A DNA stretch of 64,000 nucleotides from Franconibacter helveticus LMG 23732 (GCF_000463115.2 NZ_AWFX01000003.1:124001-188000); one strand, 5' to 3'. Shown: positions 51,731 to 62,474, counted from the stretch's first letter. The notes: generated from the letters alone by a model not told the origin. Made by a program: numbers and translations.

Positions 51731-51999
51731 AATCGTACCCCTATTTATGCAGATTATTGGAAGAGTTCAATCATTCGGCTCTTGAATAAAACCTTTTTAA
51801 ACAAGAGGTTACTATTGTGCGCCGTGACCATTGTCGAATACAGATGAATGTTGTGGAGAAAGCGGAGAGTCAGAATTACGCCGGGGAAAGGTAAGCCTGA
51901 TGGCGTGCGCCAGGCGAAAGAGATAAGCCTTTCTTCCGATGGTCATTATTTCGCCAGCTTATAGAACTAGAGGTATCTTGAACGGCTGGGGAGGCATCA
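51731..51999. other. Transporter-coiled-coil gene divergent interval
   Basis: A 269-base gene-less region carrying the promoters of both divergent genes. It has AT-rich stretches near 51785-51810, but no conspicuous operator. Confidence 0.4.
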
Positions 52000-52386
52000 A
52001 TGTACCTTTCATGGTGGTTAATCGTGCCGCTGCTGCTGGCGGTGGTGGTGCTTTTTAAGATGGTTTCCCGGCTGTCGCGGGAGGTGGATAAGCTTGAAGA
52101 CGCGCTGGAAGAGAGCAAAGGAAAAGTCGAGCTTTTCCGCCAGTATGCCCATCGTTTTAAGCTGGTTAACCTCAGGATGGCGGCGGGGCTTGCGCAGATA
52201 AGAACGCTTTCGCACAACCTGGCGGGCTGCGACGAAGCGGAAAAAGCGCGATTGTTAAGAGAGATTGACGAGGCGTTAGCGCGGGCGACCGAAGAGGAAC
52301 CGTTCGTGGACAGAGAAACGCTGACCCTGCCCGCGACCGAAACGCCAGCCGAACCGAAGTTACAGACGCAGCAGGCGAGTGTTTAA
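52000..52386 (+). CDS. Unrecognised membrane-anchored coiled-coil protein
   Basis: This is a 128-residue protein of unknown function. An N-terminal transmembrane helix (about 4-20) precedes a long amphipathic helix (about 22-95) with heptad-like spacing, then a proline/threonine-rich tail. It starts with a strong GGGGAGG ribosome-binding site, and a near-perfect bidirectional terminator follows, so it is a genuine gene. It replaces the yqhG/yqhH genes seen at this place in E. coli. I do not recognise the family. Confidence 0.7.
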   Translation: MYLSWWLIVPLLLAVVVLFKMVSRLSREVDKLEDALEESKGKVELFRQYAHRFKLVNLRMAAGLAQIRTLSHNLAGCDEAEKARLLREIDEALARATEEEPFVDRETLTLPATETPAEPKLQTQQASV

Positions 52387-52395
52387 GCGGGAATA

Positions 52396-52423
52396 AAAAA
52401 GCGCAGCCCGGGCTGCGCTTTTT
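52396..52423. terminator. Bidirectional terminator between the coiled-coil gene and dkgA
   Basis: A perfect 28-base palindrome of AAAAAGCGCAGCCC and its reverse complement, with A-runs and T-runs suited to termination from both sides. It lies between convergent stops at 52386 and 52431. Confidence 0.92.
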
Positions 52424-52430
52424 GTCGGTT

Positions 52431-53258
52431 TTATCCGCCGAACTGATCCGGGTCCGGACCCAGGCGCGTGCCTTTATCCAGCTTCGCGATCTCGCCCAGC
52501 TCGTCTTTATCAAGACGGAAATCCCAGACGTTGAAGTTTTCCACAATGCGCGACGGCGTTACCGATTTCGGGATAACCACCAGCCCGCTGTCGAGGTGCC
52601 AGCGAATGACAATCTGCGCCGGGGTTTTGCCATATTTATCCGCCAGTTCACGGATCACTTTTTGGTCGAAGACCCCTTCGCCGCCCTGCGCCAGCGGGCT
52701 CCAGGACTCGGTCTGGATCTTGTGCGTGGCGTTCCAGGCATGGAGCTGGCGCTGTTGCAGCAGCGGGTGCAGCTCAATCTGATTGATAACCGGCGTGACG
52801 CCCGTTTCATCAATAATGCGCTGAAGATGGTTCACCTGGAAATTACAGACGCCGATGCTCTTCACCAGCCCCTGCTTTTGCAGCTCAATCATGCCTTGCC
52901 AGGCTTCCACGTAATGGTCGATGGCAGGAACGGGCCAGTGCATCAGATAAAGATCCACATAGTCGAGCTGGAGTTTTTCAAGGCTCTCCTCAAGCGCCTG
53001 TTGAGGACGTTGCTGATCGTCATTCCACAGTTTGGTGGTGATGAACAACTCGTCGCGCGGAACGCCTGCGCTTTTTAACGCTTTGCCAACGCCCTCTTCG
53101 TTTTTATAGGCCGCTGCGGTATCGATGGAGCGATACCCCACCTCCAGCGCCTTGTGAATGGCGTTCACCACTTCCTCGTTGCCCGCTTTCCAGACGCCGA
53201 GGCCGAGCTGGGGCATGATAGTGCCGTCGTGCAGCTTGATTACGGTTGGATTTGCCAT
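52431..53258 (-). CDS. dkgA: DkgA, aldo-keto reductase (2,5-diketo-D-gluconate / methylglyoxal reductase)
   Basis: This is a 275-residue aldo-keto reductase. It has the AKR tetrad regions DTAAAYKNE (Asp/Tyr), TKLWNDD (Lys) and YLMHWPVP (His), and the PKSVTPSRI NADPH motif. It reduces 2,5-diketogluconate, methylglyoxal and other aldehydes. The ATG at 53258 (MANPTVIKLHDG) has GAAGGAGA; the open extension to 53282 is not family sequence. It follows yqhD after 104 bases; both are controlled by YqhC in E. coli. Confidence 0.95.
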   Translation of the reverse strand: MANPTVIKLHDGTIMPQLGLGVWKAGNEEVVNAIHKALEVGYRSIDTAAAYKNEEGVGKALKSAGVPRDELFITTKLWNDDQQRPQQALEESLEKLQLDYVDLYLMHWPVPAIDHYVEAWQGMIELQKQGLVKSIGVCNFQVNHLQRIIDETGVTPVINQIELHPLLQQRQLHAWNATHKIQTESWSPLAQGGEGVFDQKVIRELADKYGKTPAQIVIRWHLDSGLVVIPKSVTPSRIVENFNVWDFRLDKDELGEIAKLDKGTRLGPDPDQFGG

Positions 53259-53362
53259 GCATGTCTCCTTCTGAGCTAACACGCCGGGGAAACCCCGGCG
53301 AAAGTCACGTGAGATTAAGTCTGGACGAAATAGTCAAAAACGAAAGGCCGGAGACAAAAAGC

Positions 53363-54526
53363 TTAACGCGCCGCCTCGTAAATGCGGCGGCTGACATCAA
53401 GCGTAATGTCCTTATGCTCGCCAAGCTGAGTCATGCCGTGTTCTTCAAGTTTGGCAAGCAGCGCCGGGATGGTGCTGCCGTCAAGGCCGTAAGCGGAAAG
53501 GCGGGTCGGCGCGCCCATTTGTTCGAAGAAATCGCGCGTGGCCTGGATGGCGGCCTCGATACGCGCATCGCTGCTGCCTTCGCGGATATTCCAGACGCGC
53601 TCCGCGTACTGCAACAGCTTCTCACGCTTCTGCTCGCGCTTTTCGTTGAGCAAATTCGGCAGCACGATGGCGAGCGTCTGCGCGTGGTCAAGGCCGTGCA
53701 GGGCGGTCAGCTCATGGCCGAGCATATGGGTCGCCCAGTCCTGCGGCACGCCCGCGCCAATCAGGCCGTTCAGCGCCATGGTCGCCGCCCACATCACGTT
53801 GGCGCGTACATCATAGTTTTCCGGCTCTTTCAGCGCCTTCGGGCCTTCTTCGATCAGAGTCAGCAGCAGCCCTTCAGCGAAACGATCCTGCACGCTGGCG
53901 TTAACCGGGTAAGTCAGGTATTGCTCGATGGTGTGAACAAAAGCGTCCACTACGCCATTCGCCACCTGGCGCGGCGGCAGAGTATAGGTGTAAACCGGGT
54001 CGAGTATGGCGAAAACCGGCTGTACGAAAGGCGATCTAAACGCCTGTTTATCGCCGGTGGCGCGACGGGAGATAACCGCGCCCTGGTTGGACTCAGAACC
54101 GGTGGCGGGCAGCGTTAACACGGAACCCATCGGCACGGCGGCTTTGATGTCGCGACCACCCGTTTGCAGGATATGCCAGGGGTCGATTTCTGCCGGATAG
54201 TGCGCTGCCGCCGCAATAAACTTGGTGCCATCGAGTACCGAGCCGCCGCCGACCGCCAGCAAAAATGTCACGTTCTCTTTACGCACCACCTCAACGGCTT
54301 TCATCAGCGTTTCACAGGTCGGGTTTGGCTCAATGCCGCCGAACTCCAGCACGTCCATCCCTTCCAGCGCCTGGTAAACCTGATCCAGCACACCGGTTTT
54401 TTTCACGCTGCCGCCGCCGTAAGTCACCAGCACGCGGCTGCCAGCCGGGATCTGCTCGCGCAGGTCGGCAATGGCGTTTTTGCCAAACAAAATGCGGGTA
54501 GGCGTATGGAGATTAAAATTATTCAT
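53363..54526 (-). CDS. yqhD: YqhD, NADPH-dependent aldehyde reductase
   Basis: This is a 387-residue iron-type (zinc-containing) alcohol dehydrogenase. The metal ligands are recognisable in VVDAFVHTIEQ (Asp/His near 194-198) and HMLGHELTALHGLDHAQ (His near 267 and 281). The YGGGSVKKTG NADPH motif is intact. It detoxifies a broad range of short aldehydes and furfural. It is divergent from its activator gene yqhC (193-base gap) and upstream of dkgA. Confidence 0.96.
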   Translation of the reverse strand: MNNFNLHTPTRILFGKNAIADLREQIPAGSRVLVTYGGGSVKKTGVLDQVYQALEGMDVLEFGGIEPNPTCETLMKAVEVVRKENVTFLLAVGGGSVLDGTKFIAAAAHYPAEIDPWHILQTGGRDIKAAVPMGSVLTLPATGSESNQGAVISRRATGDKQAFRSPFVQPVFAILDPVYTYTLPPRQVANGVVDAFVHTIEQYLTYPVNASVQDRFAEGLLLTLIEEGPKALKEPENYDVRANVMWAATMALNGLIGAGVPQDWATHMLGHELTALHGLDHAQTLAIVLPNLLNEKREQKREKLLQYAERVWNIREGSSDARIEAAIQATRDFFEQMGAPTRLSAYGLDGSTIPALLAKLEEHGMTQLGEHKDITLDVSRRIYEAAR

Positions 54527-54719
54527 TATCAGATGCCCTCTTAACAGATAAAACGTGGCGGCCCGGGGCTGCCTGCTGGCGAGTATTGTCCGCCCGGGCA
54601 GACGAAAGGCTCAATGCTCATTCCTGCCTTTGTCTTGCCTGTTTCTCCATGCAGCTGGAGAAAACGACGCTTTTTAAGCACACTGTCAGTGCTGAAAAAG
54701 TTAAGCGGAGCAGCGTGAA

Positions 54720-55634
54720 ATGCATCGTCAGGCTATCTGCCAGCAGCTGGCAGAAAAAATTAAGTTATTGAAGATGAATGGAGAAATTCCGGAAGGGCTA
54801 ACGGAGGAGGTGCGGTTACTCTACGGCACTGAGCCTTATCCGCGCACGCCGGTGATGTACCAGCCGGGGATAATAATTCTCTTTTCCGGGCACAAAACGG
54901 GCTATCTCAACGATCGCGTTTTTCGCTATGACGCGAACGAATACCTGTTGCTGACGGTGCCGCTGCCTTTTGAATGCGAAACGTTCGCCACGCCGCAAGC
55001 GCCGCTGGCTGGCCTGCGTATTAATGTCGATCTGCTGCAATTGCAGGAACTGGTGATGGAAATTGGCGAGGATGAGCGCTTTCGCCCGGCTACGTCGTCA
55101 AGCGGCATTAATTCCGCCACGCTTTCTGAAGAGATCCTCTGCGCCGCCGAGCGGCTGCTTGACGTGCTGGAGCGGCCGCTGGATGCGCGCATCCTTGGCA
55201 AGCACATCATCCGGGAAATCCTTTACCACGTGCTGATGGGGCCGCGCGGCGGCGCGCTGCTGGCGCTGGTGAGCCGCCAGACGCACTTTAGCCTGATAAG
55301 CCGCGTGCTGCGGCGCATTGAATCGCAGTACACCGAAACGCTTTCAGTGGATCAACTGGCGGCGGAAGCGAACATGAGCGTGTCGGCCTTTCACCATAAC
55401 TTCAAGGCGGTGACCAGCACTTCGCCATTGCAGTACATCAAAACTTTCCGGCTGCATAAGGCGCGGATGTTAATGCTGCACGACGGCATGAAGGCGAGCG
55501 CGGCGGCGCTGCGGGTGGGCTATGAAAGCGCCTCGCAGTTCAGCCGGGAGTTTAAACGCTATTTTGGCGTAACGCCGGGGGAAGATGTCGCGCGGATGCG
55601 CCTTTCGTCGGGGCTGGAGATGCAGCCCCGTTAA
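54720..55634 (+). CDS. yqhC: YqhC, AraC-family activator of yqhD-dkgA
   Basis: This is a 304-residue regulator with an N-terminal cupin-like AraC_N domain and a C-terminal AraC HTH domain (about 195-295) with [20 protein letters not shown] and [18 protein letters not shown]. coli YqhC senses reactive aldehydes and turns on yqhD and dkgA, and this arrangement is preserved. The ATG at 54720 is used, with GGAG upstream. Convergent with yghB. Confidence 0.94.
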   Translation: MHRQAICQQLAEKIKLLKMNGEIPEGLTEEVRLLYGTEPYPRTPVMYQPGIIILFSGHKTGYLNDRVFRYDANEYLLLTVPLPFECETFATPQAPLAGLRINVDLLQLQELVMEIGEDERFRPATSSSGINSATLSEEILCAAERLLDVLERPLDARILGKHIIREILYHVLMGPRGGALLALVSRQTHFSLISRVLRRIESQYTETLSVDQLAAEANMSVSAFHHNFKAVTSTSPLQYIKTFRLHKARMLMLHDGMKASAAALRVGYESASQFSREFKRYFGVTPGEDVARMRLSSGLEMQPR

Positions 55635-55668
55635 GCGTTGCCCCGCAGGGTATTGCGGGGCGGGAACC

Positions 55669-56322
55669 TCAGGCAGCGCGTTTTTTCAGCACCACAATCA
55701 CGGCGCTAAGCAGGCCCACGACCAGCAGCACGACAGGCAGAACCATCAGAAATGTCATCACCTGGTCTTCATGGCGCTTCACGAACGGGATCATGCTCAG
55801 GGCGTAGCCGAGACTTGTCACCACGCCAACCCACAGCAGGGCGCTCAGCCAGTTAAAAAACTGAAAGCGACGGTTAGAGAGCCCGGAAATGCCCGCCATG
55901 GTGGGCAGCAGAGTGCGTACAAAGGCGAGGAAGCGCCCAACCAGCAGCGCCAGCAGACCGTGGCGATCGAACATGCAGGTCGCCCGCTGGTGGTATTTTT
56001 GCGGCAGTTGCGCCAGCCAGCCCTTCACCAGGCGCGTATTGCCAAGCCAGCGTCCCTGTATATAGCTCAGCCAGCAACCGAGGCTCGCGGCGGAAGTGAG
56101 GATAATCATGGTCGGCACAAAGTCCATTACGCCTTTAGCGACCATGGCGCCCGCAAGCAGCAGCAGGCTGTCGCCCGGCAGGAAAGAGGCCGGCAGCAGG
56201 CCGTTTTCCAGAAACAGCGTCGCAAACATCACAAACCAGACGACGCCGACAATATGCGGGTCCGCCAGCGCGGCGAAGTCGTGTTGCCAGAGCGCAGCGA
56301 TAATATTTTGTATAACAGCCAT
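55669..56322 (-). CDS. yghB: YghB, DedA-family membrane protein
   Basis: This is a 217-residue paralogue of YqjA (5939-6601) in the same window, sharing [20 protein letters not shown] and [21 protein letters not shown]. coli YqjA and YghB are partly redundant: loss of both causes division and envelope defects. It sits between metC and yqhC as in E. coli. Convergent with yqhC. Confidence 0.95.
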   Translation of the reverse strand: MAVIQNIIAALWQHDFAALADPHIVGVVWFVMFATLFLENGLLPASFLPGDSLLLLAGAMVAKGVMDFVPTMIILTSAASLGCWLSYIQGRWLGNTRLVKGWLAQLPQKYHQRATCMFDRHGLLALLVGRFLAFVRTLLPTMAGISGLSNRRFQFFNWLSALLWVGVVTSLGYALSMIPFVKRHEDQVMTFLMVLPVVLLVVGLLSAVIVVLKKRAA

Positions 56323-56447
56323 GAATAATCCTGTGGAACAGCCTGTGTAGACTTATTGTAATCGCAAACGCCCGCAACATCTTGATGCAGGCGTAGTAAA
56401 CGCCGGGATTTCTGTCAGCCTGGGTGTCCACATTATATTAAGGAATG

Positions 56448-57635
56448 TTATGCAATGCGCTGGAAACCTGCTTCGAGATCGGCAATGAGATCGCCGACGT
56501 TCTCCAGACCGATGTGCACCCGCACCAGCGTGCCGGTGAAATCCACGCCGCCGGCCGGGCGTAGCGCGGCTATCTCTTCGGGCTGGTTCGCCAGAATAAG
56601 CGATTCATAGCCTCCCCAGGAATAGGCCATACTGAAATAGTGGAAATTGTCGAGGTAGCTCGCAAATTCCGCCTCGCTCAGGCGCTTTTTCAGAATGAAT
56701 GAGAAAAGCCCGCTGCTGCCGGTGAAGTCCCGTTTCCAGAACTCATGCCCTTTGCTGCCGGGCAGGGCAGGGTGATTAACACGCGCTACCTGCGGATGCT
56801 GCGAGAGCCATTCGGCAATTTTCAGGCTGCTTTCTTCATGCTGGCGCAGGCGTACGCCCAGCGTGCGTAAACCGCGACTGGTCATATAGGCGGTATCGGC
56901 ATCAAGCATCTGACCCATCAGGTAAGCATTTTCCCTGAGTTGCGCCCAGCAGCGTTCGTTGGCGACCGCCGTGCCCACCATGGCGTCGGAATGGCCAATC
57001 AGATATTTCGTGCCCGCCTGAATGGAGATGTCCACGCCGAAATCGAGCGCGCGAAACAAAATGCCCGCCGCCCAGGTGTTATCGATCATGATAATGGCGT
57101 GCGGCGCCACGCGACGCACGGCTTCCACAATGGCGGGCACGTCGTGCACTTCCATGGTGATGGAGCCAGGGGATTCCAGAAACACCACGCGGGTGTTGGG
57201 CTGTATCAGGGTCGCGATATCCGCGCCAATAAGCGGGTCGAACCAGCTGGTAGTCACCCCGAGTTTACCCAGAATTTTTGTGCAGAAATCCTGGGTCGGT
57301 TCGTAGGCGCTGTTGGTCAGCAGAACATGGTCGCCCTGTTCGACAAAAGCGAGGAGGGTGTTGGCGACGGCTGCCGCGCCGCAGGGGAAAAGGGCGCAGC
57401 CTGCGCCGCCTTCCAGTTCGCACATCGCTTCCTGCAAGGAAAAGTGGGTGAGGGTGCCGCGTCGGCCATAGAAAAGCTCGCCCTTCGCCCGGTTCGCGGT
57501 CGCCTGTTTTTTCGCTTCCACGCTTTCAAACACCAGCGAAGAGGCGCGCTGAATAATGCTGTTAACCGATCCCTGCGTGTAACGTTTATTGCGCCCCGCG
57601 TTCACAAGCGTCGTCTCGATGTGCTTTTCTGTCAT
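56448..57635 (-). CDS. metC: Cystathionine beta-lyase MetC
   Basis: This is a 395-residue, PLP-dependent enzyme that splits cystathionine to homocysteine in methionine synthesis. It has the Cys/Met family PLP-lysine block [17 protein letters not shown] (Lys near 210) and an intact YYGRRG-like pocket as [19 protein letters not shown]. The ATG at 57635 matches E. coli MetC; the open frame to 57725 is promoter DNA with MetJ boxes. Divergent from exbB. Confidence 0.95.
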   Translation of the reverse strand: MTEKHIETTLVNAGRNKRYTQGSVNSIIQRASSLVFESVEAKKQATANRAKGELFYGRRGTLTHFSLQEAMCELEGGAGCALFPCGAAAVANTLLAFVEQGDHVLLTNSAYEPTQDFCTKILGKLGVTTSWFDPLIGADIATLIQPNTRVVFLESPGSITMEVHDVPAIVEAVRRVAPHAIIMIDNTWAAGILFRALDFGVDISIQAGTKYLIGHSDAMVGTAVANERCWAQLRENAYLMGQMLDADTAYMTSRGLRTLGVRLRQHEESSLKIAEWLSQHPQVARVNHPALPGSKGHEFWKRDFTGSSGLFSFILKKRLSEAEFASYLDNFHYFSMAYSWGGYESLILANQPEEIAALRPAGGVDFTGTLVRVHIGLENVGDLIADLEAGFQRIA

Positions 57636-57651
57636 CTGGCTTATCCTGTTT

Positions 57652-57675
57652 GTACGTCTGGATGTCTGGACATAC
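57652..57675. promoter_or_regulatory. Three tandem MetJ boxes upstream of metC
   Basis: Three contiguous 8-base units read on the minus strand as GTATGTCC, AGACATCC and AGACGTAC, each close to AGACGTCT. Tandem boxes are the standard MetJ operator. They start 17 bases upstream of the metC ATG. Confidence 0.88.
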
Positions 57676-57796
57676 GTTAACACGGTTCTTTGCCGCTGGT
57701 GCGCCCGGCAATAAAAAAAGCGCAAAAATCGCCGCCCGGCCCGCTTTACTGCGTAAGCGCAAAGAAATTTTTACTGTGCCAGGGCATTCTGTAAAT

Positions 57797-57815
57797 ACTA
57801 ATGAGAACTACTATC
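57797..57815. promoter_or_regulatory. Fur-box-like site upstream of exbB
   Basis: ACTAATGAGAACTACTATC matches most positions of the 19-base Fur box. It lies about 65 bases upstream of the exbB start, as expected for an iron-repressed TonB-system operon. Confidence 0.65.
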
Positions 57816-57878
57816 AATTCGGCGTCGTTTTGGTATTATTACGACAGTTTTGATGTTTTTTCGTCCTGGAGATGAAGA

Positions 57879-58613
57879 GTGGGAAATAATTTGATGCAGA
57901 CGGATCTTTCCGTCTGGGGTATGTATCATCACGCCGACATCGTGGTAAAGATTGTGATGATTGGCCTGATCCTGGCGTCAGTGATCACCTGGGCTATCTT
58001 CTTTAGCAAAAGCGCCGAGCTGTTAAGTCAGAAGCGCCGTCTGAAGCGCGAGCAGCAAGAGCTCGCTTCTGCCCGCTCCCTGAGCGAAGCGCAGGAAAAG
58101 GCCGCATCTTTCCATAAGAAAAGCCTCAGCCAGCAGCTGATTAACGAAGCGCAAAACGAGCTGGAGCTTTCCGCAGGCAGCGAAGATAACGAAGGCATTA
58201 AAGAGCGTACCGGTTTTCGCCTTGAGCGCCGCGTCGCGGCTGTCGGGCGTCATATGGGCCGCGGCAACGGTTATCTCGCCACCATCGGCGCCATCTCCCC
58301 GTTCGTGGGTCTTTTCGGCACCGTGTGGGGCATCATGAACAGCTTTATCGGCATCGCCCAGACGCAAACCACCAACCTTGCCGTGGTAGCGCCAGGCATC
58401 GCCGAAGCGCTGCTCGCCACCGCGATTGGCCTGGTCGCCGCAATCCCGGCGGTGGTGATTTACAACATTTTCGCCCGTATGATTGGCAGCTATAAAGCCA
58501 CGCTTGGCGACGTTGCCGCGCAGGTGCTGCTGCTGCAAAGCCGCGACCTGGACTTAGCCGCCAGTTCACAGGCTCATCCGGTGCGTCCGGCCCAGAAACT
58601 GCGTGTAGGTTAA
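57879..58613 (+). CDS. exbB: ExbB, TonB-system proton channel subunit
   Basis: This is a 244-residue MotA/TolQ/ExbB-family protein with three transmembrane helices and a large cytoplasmic loop. The sequence [20 protein letters not shown] matches E. coli ExbB almost exactly, including [20 protein letters not shown]. The start codon is GTG at 57879, as in E. coli. It forms the proton-driven motor with ExbD and TonB. It is followed by exbD after 6 bases. Confidence 0.96.
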   Translation: MGNNLMQTDLSVWGMYHHADIVVKIVMIGLILASVITWAIFFSKSAELLSQKRRLKREQQELASARSLSEAQEKAASFHKKSLSQQLINEAQNELELSAGSEDNEGIKERTGFRLERRVAAVGRHMGRGNGYLATIGAISPFVGLFGTVWGIMNSFIGIAQTQTTNLAVVAPGIAEALLATAIGLVAAIPAVVIYNIFARMIGSYKATLGDVAAQVLLLQSRDLDLAASSQAHPVRPAQKLRVG

Positions 58614-58619
58614 TGCCCC

Positions 58620-59042
58620 ATGGCGATGCGTCTTAACGAAAACCTCGACGATAACGGCGAAATGCACGAAATCAACGTTACGCCGTTTATCGACGTAATG
58701 CTGGTGCTGCTGATTATCTTCATGGTGGCCGCGCCGCTTGCCACGGTGGATGTAAAGGTGAACCTTCCCGCCTCCACCAGCCAGCCGCAGCCGCGTCCGG
58801 AGAAGCCGATTTACCTGTCGGTGAAAGCGGATAAAACCATGTATCTTGGCAACGATCAGGTGACCGAAGAAACCATGATCAACGCGCTGAACGCGGCAAC
58901 GGCCGGCAAGAAAGACACCACCGTCTTTTTCCGCGCGGATAAAACCGTGGATTACGAAACGATGATGAACGTAATGGATACGCTGCATCAGGCGGGATAT
59001 CTGAAGATTGGCCTGGTAGGCCAGGAAACCACGAAGAAGTAA
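58620..59042 (+). CDS. exbD: ExbD, TonB-system proton channel subunit
   Basis: This is a 140-residue ExbD/TolR protein with one transmembrane helix containing the essential proton-carrying aspartate in NVTPFIDVMLVLLIIFMVAA (Asp25), and a periplasmic domain. It lies 6 bases after exbB in the same operon. Confidence 0.96.
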   Translation: MAMRLNENLDDNGEMHEINVTPFIDVMLVLLIIFMVAAPLATVDVKVNLPASTSQPQPRPEKPIYLSVKADKTMYLGNDQVTEETMINALNAATAGKKDTTVFFRADKTVDYETMMNVMDTLHQAGYLKIGLVGQETTKK

Positions 59043-59055
59043 TCTCGTGGAGCAG

Positions 59056-59083
59056 AAAAAGCGCGGCGCAAGCCGCGCTTTTT
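59056..59083. terminator. exbBD terminator
   Basis: A 12-bp stem AAAAAGCGCGGC / GCCGCGCTTTTT with GCAA loop, 13 bases after the exbD stop, with T-run on the plus strand. Confidence 0.92.
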
Positions 59084-59223
59084 TTATGGCTGTTTTAAGC
59101 GGTAAAGGCAAAGAGAGGCTGCATGCGGCTGCGGGCGCTTATCCCGCAAGGGCAACAGCCCGTTACACTATGCGCTTCGGGCCGATGCCGTGCAAAAGCC
59201 CGGCTCTGATGCGGATGTGCAGG

Positions 59224-60120
59224 TTAGCTCAGGTGTTCGCCGCCCGTTACGCCGTGTACTTCGGCGGTCACGTAGCTCGATTCCTGGCTTGCCAGGTAAA
59301 CATAAATCGGCGCCAGTTCCGCTGGCTGACCGGCGCGCTTCATTGGCGTCTGCTGGCCGAACTGCGGGATTTTCTCCTGCGGCTGCCCACCGCAAATTTG
59401 CAACGGCGTCCAGATTGGACCCGGCGCGACGATGTTCACGCGAATGCCTTTCTCCGCTACCTGTTTCGCAAGGCCGCGGCTGTAGTTCAGAATGGCGGCT
59501 TTAGTGGAAGCGTAATCCAGCAGGTGCGGGCTTGGCTGATAAGCCTGAATGGACGACGTCGTGATAATGCTGGCGCCCGGCTTAAGGTGCGGCAGCGCCT
59601 CCTGGGTAATCCAGAACAGCGCGAAAACGTTGGTGGCGTAAGTTTTCTGGAACTGCTCGCTGGTAAGATCGGCAATCTGCTCAACGGCGGTTTGCTTACC
59701 GGCAACCAGCGCCAGAATATCCAGTCCGCCCAGTTCCTGAATGGAGCGGCGCACCAGGTCGCGGGCAAACTGTTCGTCGGTTAAATCACCCGGGATCAGC
59801 ACAGCCTTGCGGCCCGCCTCTTCAATCAGCTTTTTCACCTCTTCAGCATCTTCCTGCTCGGCAGGCAGATAGTTGATAACCACATCTGCGCCTTCACGCG
59901 CATAGGCAATAGCAGCGGCGCGGCCAATGCCGGAATCGCCCCCTGTTACCAGAGCCTTACGACCTTTGAGGCGCCCGCTTCCGACGTAACTCTGCTCACC
60001 GCAATCCGGTACCGGATCCATTTTCGCCTGTACGCCCGGCGCGGGTTGTTTTTGCTGAGGATATTCGCCGGTGTAGAACTGGGTGGTGGGGTCCTGAATT
60101 TTCGTCTGATCGTTTGCCAT
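59224..60120 (-). CDS. yghA: YghA, short-chain dehydrogenase/reductase
   Basis: This is a 298-residue SDR with nucleotide motif TGGDSGIG (about 60-67), catalytic Tyr/Lys in DYASTKAAI and the [15 protein letters not shown] N-terminal extension typical of stress-type SDRs. Its physiological substrate in E. coli is unclear. It follows yqhA/exbD in the conserved order. The stop is convergent with exbD. Confidence 0.93.
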   Translation of the reverse strand: MANDQTKIQDPTTQFYTGEYPQQKQPAPGVQAKMDPVPDCGEQSYVGSGRLKGRKALVTGGDSGIGRAAAIAYAREGADVVINYLPAEQEDAEEVKKLIEEAGRKAVLIPGDLTDEQFARDLVRRSIQELGGLDILALVAGKQTAVEQIADLTSEQFQKTYATNVFALFWITQEALPHLKPGASIITTSSIQAYQPSPHLLDYASTKAAILNYSRGLAKQVAEKGIRVNIVAPGPIWTPLQICGGQPQEKIPQFGQQTPMKRAGQPAELAPIYVYLASQESSYVTAEVHGVTGGEHLS

Positions 60121-60285
60121 TAGATCGCTCCTCTGTTTGAAAGTCTCCCCTTAAGGGTAGTGCCTTCTGCTGTGCTGTCGAAAATTATCAGGATATTCCG
60201 GTAATCCCGGCCGTTCGGCAGGCTGACTCGTTTCTTCAGGCGAAAATGGCAACAGGCTGAAAGAGAATAAAAAAGCGCTACTGCA

Positions 60286-60894
60286 TCAGGATTTTGGCGG
60301 CGCGTCAGGAACGATCAGCGCAGGAGCGGTAACGGGTTTTGAGTAAGTGGCGGACCAGGGCGCCTGAAGAGGTGGCGCGGGCGGGGGCGTCTCTAAGGCA
60401 GGCAGGTCTGCCGCGCCGGGAACAGGCGCCACAGGCTCAGCAGGCGCAACAGGCTGCGACGCCACCGCTTGCGGCGTAATGGCTGGGGTTGCCGCTGGCG
60501 CAGCAGCGCCAGGTTTCACCGTGGCGGTTTTACAGGTGCCGTCGGCAAGCGTTCGGCTCAGCATCAGCGTTTGCGCTTCCTGCGCCTTAATGTGCTGATA
60601 ATTTGCCTCAAGTTGCACCATAATTTGCGATTTCAACTCAGGGTAGCGGCTGATAATTTCCATTATCACCGCGCCGTAGACTTCTTCTTTTACCCGCAGC
60701 GGATAAATGTCGCGGCGGTTTTGCCATTTAAGATTAACCAGCGCAGAGGGGATAGTGACCATCGCCCGCGTATACTCAGCAATGGCCAGATCGCGGGCAT
60801 ATATTAATGCCTGCTGATTCTGACTTAAGATAAATTTCTGCTCAACCTGTTTATCTAAAGCGAAATAAATATCGTTATTGCTTATTTCGGCCAC
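60286..60894 (-). CDS. Unknown protein with Ala/Pro-rich tail
   Basis: This is a 202-residue protein of unknown function starting at GTG 60894, with GAGG nine bases before. Residues 1-118 look helical, and residues 128-202 are a low-complexity Ala/Pro/Val-rich linker-like tail. No signal peptide or transmembrane segment is seen. The 133-residue gene ends 5 bases upstream, so the two form a transcriptional pair. I do not recognise the family. Confidence 0.7.
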   Translation of the reverse strand: MAEISNNDIYFALDKQVEQKFILSQNQQALIYARDLAIAEYTRAMVTIPSALVNLKWQNRRDIYPLRVKEEVYGAVIMEIISRYPELKSQIMVQLEANYQHIKAQEAQTLMLSRTLADGTCKTATVKPGAAAPAATPAITPQAVASQPVAPAEPVAPVPGAADLPALETPPPAPPLQAPWSATYSKPVTAPALIVPDAPPKS

Positions 60895-60899
60895 GCCTG

Positions 60900-61301
60900 T
60901 TAATCCTCGAACTGATAAAATAGCGGCGTCGCTTTTTCCCGGGTAATGAGATTAAGCCAAATTTTATTACCGGCTTCGTTGATATGGGCCGTTTTTGCCG
61001 CTATCAGTTCCGCCAGTTCTTCCGCGCTTATGCTTTTATCTTCGACCAGGCCATTCAATACTTTAGCGAAAGTTTCGATTTTAACCACACAGAACAGGCG
61101 TTCTTTTATATGACGGTCATGTTCTTCAAGCAGCATGTTGCCGCTTTGGCCCGCTCGTGATTTACTGGTTAATATATCGCTTTCATAGTCGGCAAGGGTT
61201 GGCTGCCCTTTAGTTAAATTTTCACTGCTTTCATCGGCCGCCGGCTGCGTGTCAGGAGTGGGAATATGATAGCGCGCCGGCACAATATTGTCGGGCAACA
61301 T
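60900..61301 (-). CDS. Unknown 133-residue protein
   Basis: This is an acidic soluble protein, with no signal peptide or transmembrane helix. A polar N-terminal half (residues 1-60, including AADESSENL and SRAGQSG) precedes a helical half (residues ~65-133) with EDKSISAEELAELIAAKTAH. An AAGGA site precedes the ATG. First gene of the pair with the 202-residue protein. Family not recognised. Confidence 0.65.
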   Translation of the reverse strand: MLPDNIVPARYHIPTPDTQPAADESSENLTKGQPTLADYESDILTSKSRAGQSGNMLLEEHDRHIKERLFCVVKIETFAKVLNGLVEDKSISAEELAELIAAKTAHINEAGNKIWLNLITREKATPLFYQFED

Positions 61302-61405
61302 AATAATATTTCCTTTAAAATCAGAAAGGTAAATTGGATGGCAGGGCGGTTTGCGTTGACAATAACATGCCGCAAAATTAAAATCAAAGAAAACGGAGCC
61401 TGCAC

Positions 61406-61906
61406 ATGAGCACTATTTTTTATTGTGTCATCACTCTGCTGTTACTTTTATGCGTCGTCCTTTTATTAATGAAAGAGAGCGAAAGCAATAATAGTGAAAA
61501 CGCGGCTGGCGCGAACCCGCCTTCGCCACAAAACCGCCAAAAGGGCGAAGAGCATTTTTCCGTATTGCTTAATGCCATTACGCCTGGCTGGTACTGGCGC
61601 GTTAATCATGAATATAGCGATTTTATTAACGCGACTATTAAAAAAATGAGTTTTGAAGAACTTAACGCGACGCCGGGGTTATTTGAGGCGCAGCGTCGGT
61701 GCAGCAACCTTAATTCCGCAGTTTATAAATATTACGATAATTTAAAAAAGCGTTGTCTGAACGGCGAGTTAGTGATGTTCTCTGATATTGAAGTGCTGAA
61801 TTTACGCCATTGTTTCCAGGAGTTTAGCATTGAGGCGTATCCTGCGCTGGTCGCTATCGTCTGGCCGCAGTACCAGCGCCCGCAGGTGACGCTTTCCGAG
61901 GTTTGA
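61406..61906 (+). CDS. Unknown membrane-anchored 166-residue protein
   Basis: An N-terminal transmembrane helix (about residues 4-22) precedes a short Asn/Ser/Pro-rich linker and a soluble helical domain (about 48-155). The start has CGGAG at 7-base spacing. It is divergent from the unknown pair, with about 100 bases between, and immediately precedes yqhA. The codons appear AT-richer than in the neighbouring core genes. Function unknown. Confidence 0.7.
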   Translation: MSTIFYCVITLLLLLCVVLLLMKESESNNSENAAGANPPSPQNRQKGEEHFSVLLNAITPGWYWRVNHEYSDFINATIKKMSFEELNATPGLFEAQRRCSNLNSAVYKYYDNLKKRCLNGELVMFSDIEVLNLRHCFQEFSIEAYPALVAIVWPQYQRPQVTLSEV

Positions 61907-61961
61907 CGGCGGCCAGGTTGCCTGGCGTTCACCTTTCTGCGTTATACTGAACTTCTTTTAA

Positions 61962-62474
<513 letters not shown>

